64,000 bases of DNA, taken from assembly GCA_024610705.1 (NCBI GenBank), contig JANDEH010000012.1, forward strand, positions 14,880,001 to 14,944,000. The letters run 5' to 3'. This DNA is from Tetragnatha versicolor (Eukaryota > Arthropoda > Arachnida > Araneae > Tetragnathidae). A program made the translations under genes and the position numbers. Positions 34,801 through 46,800 of the stretch are shown here, one piece after another; the first letter of the stretch is position 1, and the number at the start of each line of letters is the position of its first letter. The notes beneath the pieces were generated by a model, which worked only from the letters and a program-made list of their open reading frames with translations, was not told the DNA's origin and did no database searches.

Positions 34801-37800
34801 AATTGAATCACTATTCCTCTTTGTTTATTATTTTAACAGTTCGCTGCATCAATCCGAGAAGAAGAAGACCTTGCTTGGGATCGCCAAAAATTCGGCCAAT
34901 AATCCTCCATCGGCTTTAATCTCCGCCAAATCCTTATACGGTTTATCCCTATTTAAAATGAACCGGTCTTGTTGCTATAGCGACCGCCATAATCAGACAA
35001 ACTGGCGGGAGCTCTTCTTGTGATAGACAGACAGTAATGGGGCGGAAAAAAGAGACCTTTCTATAAAAATATAAAGTAAGCGATTATTTAATTTTTTTTA
35101 ACTGAACTACTCTTATATTTTCCCCTTAAACTTTTACCTAGTGTAAAAATAGAGTTTTGAATACATTTATTACGATAACACTATTTTGATTTTAAAGCTA
35201 ACAATCTAGCTACACTGTTTGCTGTTTTTGATACAGATCGCTTATTGTTATCGTTCGGATAATGTTATCAGTTTAGTCTCGGACAATTGCGATCACATTA
35301 AGCGGACTCGACTGTATTACTGACGGACTGGTACTTAGAACAAGGGTAAACACCCTAAAATACTTCTGTATACCGTATGTTTGTCTCAATGGTTTGAACA
35401 GGGTTCATAGGGAAAATATAGGATATGTCAGAAAAATTTCAAAATGGTCAGATTTTTCTCGTTTATAAAATACAGATAAATTAACAATGGAAATTAAGGA
35501 GTAGAAAAGTATAGGGGAAATGTAGGAAGAGATAAAAAATATAGGACATCTATTATATGAATGAACCCTGTGGATGGGTGATGCGTTGTTACCCCATGGA
35601 GACGTGTGCTGATCGTTTAAAACCTTTCAGCGGAGCTACAGAGGAGCGACCGCAAGTCTCCACCGCAGGGGAGCGAGGGGAGGAGTGCAGTGCTCATCCA
35701 GACCTGGGAGCGGCGGAGCAGGAGTGACTCGCTGCCCAAACGCACGCGACGCAACAAGGAGAACACCATGCCCCCCACTGGGGCAGCCAGAGTGCGAGGT
35801 AATCATCTGGGTATTATCATTGAGTGGGAAAACGCTTGGGGGGGAATCAACAGGTCACATGAATACCTAAGGTCTTGGGATGAGTTAGCCACTGGTATTG
35901 TGTAAGATGACGAAAAGGTCTGCAGTAAATTTTAGAAAATTTAATTGTTCCTGTTTGCTGCTTCTAATAGCATAGGTTTCCAACTCGAAGAAGTTTCGTA
36001 AAATATCATTTATTTTTTAACACCCCTACCCTATATAACCGTTTACCGTGACCAAATTCAAACAATATAGCTTATTTACCCTGTTTAAATGTTTACGAAA
36101 ATTAATGATTTTTTATGCAACCATCTTTTTATGCAACTTTCTTCCAATAACTGTATTTTAATTCTTTCATAATTATTTTAACCATCACCTAATCTCGTTT
36201 TACGCATACGGAGTTTTCAGCATCCCTTTTCTCTTGAGTCTCTCTGCTCCTCACTATCCCTTCCCCCCTCTAGATCTTCTTCACCTCATCTCTTTAGCAT
36301 TCTTTTGCTCTTGAGCTTCTCTATCTGCTTTTGCGTATCCCTTTACTCTTTATCATTCATATTTGAACTTCAGCAACACGTCATCATCCGTCTAGCAGGA
36401 CCATGTTTCTTCTACAATCAATATTAAACGCTTGAGATTCTGTTAAAGTTTGTTTTTTGGGTGCGCAAGCTGTTTTCTAGAGCTGTTTCCAAAACAGCTA
36501 TTAGCGCACGCAAAAAACAAACTTTAACAGGATCTCAAGCGTTTAATATTGATTGTATTTACGTGAAACTTTGGACTTGAGGGTTTTCAACTATGATCTT
36601 TCAGATTATCAAATCGAAAGAAAGGATTTCGAAGTATAAAATAAGGTTTTGGCAGATTTTAATATTTTTTGTGTTTTTTAACTTTTTTCATAGTAAAACA
36701 AATTTTAAAGCGAAGACTTTTGAGGTAATTTTAAAGATCATATTAAACCAGAATTTTTGAGATCATAATTAAGTTTTTACCAATAGTAGTTCTTCTACAA
36801 ATTGAATTTTTCAATGATTTTTTGGGGTGTCGCTCCATTTTTAACTCCCTGGGATTTGGTCTGGGACCCCCTTTCTATACCGATTCTTGTTCGTTTTGAT
36901 GAGTACTTTCATCCCTGAAAGTTTGTTACACCATTTCAGATACACCCTGTATTTCCCCCTCTTAACGGGTCACTTTTAACGATCTCATGGACCAGCGTTT
37001 GGGAACCTCTATACAATAACGTCTTGACGAATATGCAAGTGTGAACTCAAACCTAATATAATATTTAGCCAAATAGGAGATAACATTACATTAACAATTA
37101 GAAAAACTAAATTAGAGGAGTTGATAGATAAAAATATATTTGTTTTATTTTTTTATTTACTGCAAATAATTTTATCTGTCTAAAGAATCTGTCTCTTTGT
37201 GAATAAGCTCATGAGCTTATTCACAAAGTCTGCAAAATTTTTATAACTTGATATAATGCGCATGCGTCACAAAGAAATAACATCTTATACTATTAAGTTT
37301 TAAGGTTACTGAATCTCCGCTGGAGCAGTGGTAGGTTGCTGGAGTGGTATGCGGCAGTTCGTAGGTTCTATCCCCAGCTATTATTTTATTAAAATAAAAA
37401 AGACAGCAAAAATCAAGTCCACACGCATGCGCATTGTTAAAAAAAGTATAAAACCTTGCTGGAATATGCGTCTGAAGAGCAGTATAATCAATAACCAACG
37501 TTTAAATTTATCGGTAAGAGAAGGCGGGAATTTTTTTATAAAACATTGAGTCGTGGATCTAAAAACCATCAGTAATATTTAGTATATAGGCTAGTTTTTT
37601 GAGGAGTACCTATTTAAGGCGTTTTCTTTGAATTGCATTGGTAGACGAAAGTGAGAAAACAAATAAGTTTTGTATTCATAATTCCCTAAGAGCGATGTAT
37701 TTGTTATTTAAATATAGAGCAATTTATCGCAACTCTTTTATGGGTTAATTTTATTTGTCACTCATGTTTATTGGTTTGTCATGGGTGGTTTTCAAAGCAC

Positions 37801-40800
37801 GATATTCATTTAACCTCAACAAATTGCTCTATTACACGAAAAGTGATTGAGTAAAAGTAGGACTGTTATTGATCATGTTTAGGTTTCAATTCTTTTATCT
37901 TTGTGCTGTGAAATGGAAAATAACAATAGGAACCACCAGTCTGAGACGCTCAAACGTTTGAATTTTTTTTCAATATTTGATGTGATAAGATTATTCCCTG
38001 GAGAAGAAAAATAGGTACGTTTTTTGCTACGTATCAAATCATGTTACGCATTTTAATTTAATAGAATACGACAAAAGATTTCATTAAACAGGGCGTTTTC
38101 TTAACTGCCACAAAAGCTTGAGGGTACTGTTTTCTTTTTTAATTTTTTAAAATTTCTATTTTAAGGTATTCCATTTTCTTGAGAAGTTTAAGTGTTTATG
38201 GATTATATAAATTCAGGGTTTTAATGTATGCTTTAAATGTTTAATTGTGTATGAAATTAAGTAGGCATAATTTAATGTGTTTATCAACGCATAGAAAACT
38301 TTATTACATTTTGAAAAGCTAAAAAATTTTAAAACATTTGAAGTGAAGTACAAAGGAGGAAAATGTGAAGTATTTTTAGGAAATAAGAGTAACAAAGATA
38401 AAAAATGATCTTCAAAAATGGAGCGTCATAAAATTCTAAAAGTTCTGTACGTTGATTTACTATTACGTTATAAATTTAAAACTATAGTATCTAAAAAGCT
38501 ATAAATACGGCAAAATAAATTGAATCGTCAGTTGGAAGAAGGGAATAAGTCCAAAAAAAATTTATTTTTTGTGCTTAAAACAATCTTCTAGGTTTGCTCT
38601 ACACATGGGTGAAAAGAGGGGGAATATAACTAACCCCTATAGGGAGATATCGCCCCTTGAAGTTGTGAAATCGATGTCCATTCATTGTATTTTTTAAGTT
38701 AATTTGGAATTAAAGTTAATTTGTCTTTCTTTTCATATTCTTTGTGCTGTAAAATCAGTTAAAATAAAATTTTATCTTAATTTCAATTTTTTCCAACTTT
38801 TTTAATGCAGGGAATGTTTGACTCCATTCATATTCACTCACTCCATTGACACTGCTTTAATAACTCAGTTCTCCATAATTTTGAATTTTATTTGTCTTAT
38901 TCTTTTTATTTCATCTTTTTGAGGTGTAAACTAAGGAGAAATGTATAATTTTAATGTGAATTTAAAGGTTTTTAAAGATTTTTTCATCAGAAAAATTTCA
39001 TAAGGTGGAAGAAGGGAATAAGTCCATCAACTTATATTTGTTTTGATGATGGATCTGTTTTCTAAATAGGGTTCTGAACTTTCAGTAAAATTTTTAGTGA
39101 TTATACAATGAAAATTCCCTAACTTATAAAGTTTTTTCGATTTTCTCAAAACTTGGTTTTTGGACTTATTCCCTTCTTCCAACTGACAATTCAATTATAA
39201 AGAACAAAATTATAAGAAGTTTATAAAAATTTTTATCATAATTTCTCCTTTCTATCAATATAATTTTCTTTAAACAAAAGTACGATGAAGAATTATGTTT
39301 TCTACAAATTTAAAATTTCCCCATAAATAAAAAACACATTCACTTTTTATTGGTATCATAACATCTTCCATAGAAAGGGAACGTGCCTTAAGAAATACTT
39401 CTTTATTCCCTCACGTCTGATTCTAAGAAGTCTCAAAAGTACGTGAGCAATTTTATCTAGAAAAGTTCTTGATTTATTAGATATTTTATTTCGTCTTCCT
39501 GCATACATACATATAAACTTATCATACCTAAAATATGATTTACCATAGAATTTGATGCAAAAATATCTTTGAACTAAGATTACTTTCTTTGGTCTTGGTT
39601 CTATAGATTTGCATTCGGATGTTATCATCTCAGTGATCCTATCTATTGCTAAAAAAATGTTGAGCTTGTTTCCTAATATAGCTTAACGATCGCTCGTTTT
39701 CGTGAATTAAAATAGTTTGAGACCCAAGGGTAGGGATTTACTACATTCAGATGTAAAGAAGATTTTCAGTTTCTGAATGGGAAATTCTATAAACTTTTCT
39801 TTCTATAAACTTTTTTTATTTTATTTATAAAACAGAATTTGAAGTTTAGATAATTTATATGAATGATCTTCTAGGAAGGGAGAAAGTTAAATCTAGAAGT
39901 AAAACTACTGGTATTGATTCTGTTACTGCTATGCATTGATGCATCTAAAAATTTCTGAAGGAAATAGCTTTTGATTACTTGGAGCATGGATTACTTGAAA
40001 TACTCGTGAAAGAAAGGGTGCTAGGCTTTCACTATATATGTATTATAACTCCTTGTAATAATCCCTATTTGGTCTTGGATACTTTTCTGTTTTACAATTT
40101 TTCTTTATTCTTTTTATTTTACATTTTAATTCTTCAAAATTGAAATACACTTCTTTTAGGTAAAATTTAGAAATGACGGAAATCAAGTAATATTTGTATT
40201 CAATTAGAAACTCTGTAAAATGAAATGTTTTTTCAAGAACACATAGGGGCCATTTAAATATCACGTAAGCACCCCAGGGGGAAGGGTATTGCTCTTCGCT
40301 TATTTTTTCTGACAAGGGTGTATGTGTTTATGGATGTTACAAACACTGCATTTTCGAAAACATCTTGTTTTTTTGCATAAATAATTTCAAAATTCTACCA
40401 AAAATAAATTTTCCAAAAAATTGAACCAGGAAAAACAACTTTTGACTTTACAAGAAAATAACAGAGATAGGTGTCAGGCAAGTTCTCTTTCGTAATTATT
40501 AGGGGGGATATATTGCGGTTTGATTATATTTGCTGTCATGGGGAGAGGGGATATAAAATTACCAAAAACATGCTTACCTCATATTTGAACTGACACATAC
40601 AATCTTTATCTTAAAAAAAATCTAACGGCCGTATTTTGTGCTACTTGATCAGCGGTTAACCACCAATCAAAGAAGGAATCGCCGACTCTGATTGGTGGAA
40701 TCCTTTTTTAATTGCTGTTTAACAACTGGTCAGAAAGCACAGAATACGGCCGTAAGTGAAATTACTAGTTTATTCAATTTCTATCTGCCTTTCATATTGA

Positions 40801-43800
40801 CCATTGATATTTGATATTTCATCAATCGCATGTATAATAGTGACAGTTGAAAAGGAAGACTTAATCGACAAGAGTCGATATTCTTCAGAGCAAGTTTCTA
40901 TGGGGGGGTACTCCCAAGAAAATAAAAAAAAAACTTTAACAAGAATTTAACACTGACTTTAAATTTTAACGATTACACCTAACTCTACACTTTTATAATA
41001 ACTGGAGGAGGCTATGCGTGTACTTCTACAATAACCCTCAACCAAGAACTAATCAACTCTACTAACCAACCAAACCGAATCTACTTATAAAGGTCATCAA
41101 GTCACTCGGAATACCAGTCCATGAATAACTACGCAAACAGATACACACAAACCAGAGCCTGTCCTTCCCTCCTCGACACGACAACGTGACATTGCTTCGC
41201 ATCGCCGTCCTGAGTCAACACGGCCTTGCGACGGTCACGACGCCGCATGATCCCCTATCCCGCCAGGAGAGTGTTGTTTGTAAGCAGATGGACGGATTTT
41301 CGAAAGCAAAGCATCTATTGCGTCCCGTCCGCTGGAATGTTATTTTTGATCGAGAAGTTTGCTTAACTTATGGAATTGTGTGTGGCACTCGCGGCTTTTG
41401 TTTTCTACTTGTATCAGTATCAGCGATAGACTTTATTTCGTCAACTTGGAATTAAATGACGCTGTCTTCTGGTCTGCCCATCGAGAATGTTCGAAATTTA
41501 CAGCGGAGAAGCTCATTTGATTGGTTCGCAAGCGCTGACATCATCGAAACTGGAAAGATTCACCAAGCTGTATTCACCACTAACTTTACCTAAGGTTAAC
41601 CTGGAAACAAGCTGTTTCGACAACTCTGATTGCCTTCAAACACTGTTTCCCTTTTTCAACTACAATTAGAAGTTTAATTCCAGGTTAACCTTAGGTTAAG
41701 TTAGTGGTGAATACTGCCCGCCAAGGAAGTTCCCGAAGTTTGCCAATGGAGATAGTAGTGTTTAATATTAAGGTGACTGTTATCATTATGATATGGACAC
41801 ACAACCAGCATGGGCGGATTTAGGAAGGGACCTTGGGAATCATGTTGTCTCTGATGGCTATAAAAACATTATTTATCGGTAAGAACGATTTAAATGTGTT
41901 TAACTACTTGAGAGGGAGAGAGGGGAAATGTGCTCCTAAAATAATACGATCAAAATGAAATTATTTTTACACTGCTTTCTTTGTATGAAATAAAATCTCC
42001 ATATTGATATTAAACTGTTGCGCTCCTTGGTTAATATCAATATGGAGATTTTATTTCATACAAGTCGAGTACTATCGGCCGTGAAACTTCTGTAAAAATC
42101 ATGTGACCCTTTTACGATCGTTGGTTATAAGCAGTACCTAACACAATATCTTAGTTATATAAATGAAAATTGCTATTAGAATATTTATTAATAAAGCTGT
42201 TTTAATAGATATACCTATTAAAATGAAGAGAAGGAATTTAAGAATATTTTTTCATTCATAACAATTTCAAAAAATCTTCAAATACTTAAGAAAAACATTA
42301 ATAAATATCTAGTCTATTTTGTTTTATCACAGAAAATATAATATTAATTATTGATTAGGATTTATTTAGAATAATACAATGATCAATGCCTAGAATTTAT
42401 AACTAGAAACCTGTATTAAATGAATGCATCACTTTGGGTTCATTTATAACAAAGGACAATAACATAACAAAACATTTTAGTATACTTCTTGATTCCTTTT
42501 ATTTGTTCACTAATCTTAGTATTGATGGGGCAGAAAAATATACTGAGTCTAGTTGAATACACGTTTGTTAATTTTTTTAAGGTTGAAAACTTCTCTACAT
42601 TCAGAAACTTTGTTTTGGCTCTTAAAATTTCCAAATAAGAAGTCACAAACACTGAGTTGGCAAACGGGTTGGCAAAAACCCGGGTTTTTTAAAAAAAAAC
42701 TCAAGTGGTTTGGGTTTTTTCGGGTTTTTTCAATAAAACCCTGAAGAAACCCATATAAAACTGGGTTTTTTCGAAAAAAGTGTGTGTTTTTCCAAAATTT
42801 AGTGGTTTTCTCCTTAGTGTTTTTTTTTTATTTTAGAGAGTTTTTTCTATGTTAAATGTGTTCTGTCAAAATAATGTCAGTTTTTTCCATTGATGAGATG
42901 GTTTTCAAAGTTGAAACTTTTTATACTTTGAAAAAAACCCTCTGAAATTGTATAAACACCCCTTATTTATTAAAACCTTGTTAAGTTTTAAGTTTTAGGA
43001 TATTTTTTAAATATTAGTGTGTTTTTTCAAAATTTAAACACCCCTTATTTATTAAAACCTTGTTTAAATTTTGAAAAAACACACTAATATTTAAAAAATA
43101 TCCTAAAACTTAAAAAAAAACATTTAAAATTGAAAGAAATCTATTTAACTTTGAAAAAACCCACTGAAATTTTTAAAAAAACCTTCTTAATTTTTTATAA
43201 CTAGTTTGAACTTTAAACGCCTTAAATTTTTTAAAAAACCCATTCAATAATGAAAAAAACCCAAATAAAAAAAACAACTTAAATTTTAAAAATATCCCAA
43301 GCTTTGAAAAAACCCATTCACAATATTGAAAGAAATATATTTAACTTAAAAAAAACACTGAAATTATTTATTTATTTAACTATTTTTACGAGGTCATAGA
43401 ACGTATCTTTTATTTTTCCTTAAAAATTGTTACTTATGCGTATATCTGTAAAGTGTGTGTTTTACATCATATACGAAGAACCTCTTTTCTTATAACTATT
43501 TAAACAATTAATAAAAAATATAGCAGAAGGGTTGATAATTATGTTCTCTGTTACAGATTCGTGTTCGGATGAGGCCATTCTCTATCGCATAACAGAAAAC
43601 GGCACGCGATACATAAAACCTTCACAAATGAAGGGGAAAGAGGTGAATATGAATGGACCAGAACCAGAATGGATAAGTCTCAGTCGTAAACTCTGTGCTA
43701 AATATGTGGAAGGAAACGCAGGTGAGTGGGTTTACTTTAGTCTTATCTGATAAGTGTTCTAAATTTCACTATATGTGTACCACTCAGTTTTTGCATTGCT

Positions 43801-46800
43801 TGTAAATTTTGCAACATTGTTAAAATGTTTTCCAGATAACCATAATAAAAGAGTAGATAAATGACTAAAAAATAGGTCTGAAAAGTGTTGAAACTGTTTG
43901 TAAATTTCAATGGACTCAATTATTTCATTTGTGTTTCACAAATTCAACTAATGCCTACACCAAAAAATATGGTCTTTTGTTTTACCCTTTCAATTCTAAG
44001 CCGTCCAAGATTACTATTGAATTCTATAGAAAATTTGGGGCAGCTAGGATTGATAGGGTTAATTCTCAATTAATTTTTGTAAGATAAAAGAAATACGTAG
44101 GGGAGAGTGGGGACGATTGTAACACGGGGCAATTGTAACACTTTGATTTTCTCAAAATGAGAGGCTGCCTGGGGGAAAAGGAGATGACAGTACGTAAAAG
44201 GGAGGTGAATGAAAGAATATCAGAGATTGCCAAGGCCGACATTTGAGTTGTGGCTGTGTAATTGAGAAAAGAGTGTTTTTCGAGCATCGAAGTAAATTTT
44301 TACTTTTGTGTAACTTTCCTTCTCCTGCACTGCAGGTATGAAGCACAACACTGATTTTATGTATTGTATGTACATGTATCCTAGTTTTATTCTGCTTAGT
44401 TTCAAGATGATACTGTTGTTAGTTTCGCGGAAAACGAGGGTTTAACTAAAAATGGCAACGTGGGGTCGATTGTAACACTTCAGCCGGGGACGGTTGTAAC
44501 ATGTTACAACTGACCCCAATGTAGAAAATAACATGTTTCAAAAGTATTTTCGATGTATTGATTTATAATTCATACTTACCCTTAATATTGGCATATAATT
44601 ATGAATTTTTACGGTTTTAGGATGCCGAGATCACGTAAAAGGAAAACTGAAAGGGGGCTGATTAGTCTAGAAAAAATGGAGGGAGAGGCTGTTGAGGTTT
44701 CTGTGTCTAAAAAGTCTATTAGAAGTGTTGCTAGTGAGCAGGATATTTTTATGTAACATTATACAGATTCTGTCAGAAGAAAATAAAAATGAAAATCCTA
44801 AAGTGGGTTATAATCAACACAATAAAGTTTTCGATCAAGGGCAGTAAGAGGAACCATTTTTCGTGCAAAAAATGGTCCCACGTTCGTTGCACTACAGGGG
44901 AATTAAGTTATGAATACCCTAATTGCCCTTGTGAATAATTATTTACTCATCAACATTCATTATCATTTAAAACTCATTATTTGAGTGAAAAGTTCATTAT
45001 TTCCATTCTAGTCTATGTATTTAATTATTATTTAACAAGAAAATATAAATTGTTAAAAAATTTGAATGATTTTCTATCTATTTTTATGAATTTGTATTGT
45101 GTTACAATTGACCCTCATATGTGTTACAATTGACGCTTCAAGTGGGGACGATTGTAACGTTTTTCGATTTTCGATGTTTTATTTACTAAATTGCAATGCA
45201 TGTCCACCGGACGGTTTTCATAACAAAATTGTAATTGGGATATTAACCTATTTTCATACCAATTTTCATAACTCTAACATAAAAAATGGCTTAGTTTGAG
45301 ATCAAATAAGAAATTTTGTTACAATCGTCCCCACTCTCCCCTACTTACTATAAATCTCTCAGAGATTGATTGGCATCGAATAGGGAGAAGTTTTAAGTGT
45401 ATCCAACCGCATTTAGGCATATTAATACGTAAATTTTTAAAGAATAATTAAAAATTAAAGTAGCCAGCATTCCAACAGCGGAAAAATAACTTAAAAATAA
45501 ATTTAAATCTGAAAGTAAAATCAAATTAAACATTTTTAAACAATTGATGAGAGTCTCTTGCCCTAATTTGGGTATTGCTTGCAAATGTTTAACTTGCTTT
45601 TACTGGCAGATTTAATTTTTTTACACGTTTGATCCTAGTTCAACTCACAAATTTTTTAACTCTATATTTCTGGTATAATATGAAGTTTGTCAAGATTATA
45701 TTTAATAGAAGTAACAAATAATAAACATCGCTATTTAACTTTTTAAGAATTTTAAAGCTAAAATAATAAATTGAATAATGACACTATTTAAAAATTTGAT
45801 ACAATAAATGACTAACTATTCTTAAATTAATTATTATGCGTCTCATTTCATCATTTTCAACACAACATAAAATAAAATTAATTTTTAAACTCCTTAGAAC
45901 CCCTCTCGCAAGAGGAACAAGAGCAGACCCCGTCGGCAACCCAACCTCAAAAACCACATCACCCCCAACCTCAACATAACACCTACGAAAATCAAGTTAG
46001 AGTTCCAGAACCTCAGATTCAGCAACAACTACCGCATCAGCCTAATCCCCCCAATCGTAGTTACCATCAGCATCTGAAAGAAGAGAAGAAGATTCCAGAG
46101 GCAGATGTTCCGACGAGTCCGGATGAAGAACCACCGTGGATCCATCTGAGCAGAAAATTATGCACCAAGTTCATAGAGGAGCACATAGGTGGATTTTCTT
46201 TTTTCATTTGGTTTTCTTGTCACGATCTTCGTAATTGTGTCCTATTGCTCTTGTTTGGAGGATTTATCAGAAGAGAGAGGAGGTGCTATTGATCATTCAT
46301 TGTGTGGCAGAAGAGCGTATTTCCGAAGTGTTAGAAAGGCCGCAATTGTTAACTAGATAGACAAAGAAACAGTGATTTTGTAGTTGTTTGTGATAAAAAC
46401 TAAAATTCATTGAAAAGTAACTTATTCTTCATCTAAAAACGGAAACTTGGATTTCTTATTTTTTCGTCAGATAAATGAATTATCAGTATTTTCTATATTA
46501 TAAAAACTATCACATTTATTTTAAGGTGTATGAACTATTGCGTGCAATTTGCATAAATTTGGATACCTCCATTTTTTCCGTCGAAAAATGAATCCTCAGT
46601 ATTTTTGTATCATAAAACCAAACACTTTTTTCACACATTTAAAAAAAAATTGAACTTCTTTAACTCGTAAAATTTTTTACTTTTAGTATGTTAATATTTA
46701 GGTAATTTCTAAATGAAAACCGTTTGATTTATCTCTTTTGATGATTTGGTTAGGTTTTTAGGGGGGTTTTAATTTGTTCATATAGTTCATTTTTCAAATT

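Larger units (their letters stand above)
35799..43556 (+). other. Intron 3 of the large gene (7.8 kb)
   Basis: GTAATC...TCTGTTACAG. Contains MITEs (36415-36555, 40625-40753, 41573-41711), a pyrimidine tract, a tRNA-like sequence, a TA element (38519-39196), a perfect hairpin (41981-42063) and a foldback repeat (42655-43385). I looked for further phase-1 cassettes with the Trp module and saw none. Confidence 0.8.

Noticed and set aside
37325..37385. Functional tRNA gene
   Set aside because: Too short between acceptor-like ends and without a clear anticodon arm; treated as a tRNA-like repeat.
42660..42780. GGGTTTTTT runs as interstitial telomere-like repeats
   Set aside because: They are irregular, not TTAGG, and are mirrored by AAAAAACCC in the same region, so they form a foldback repeat.
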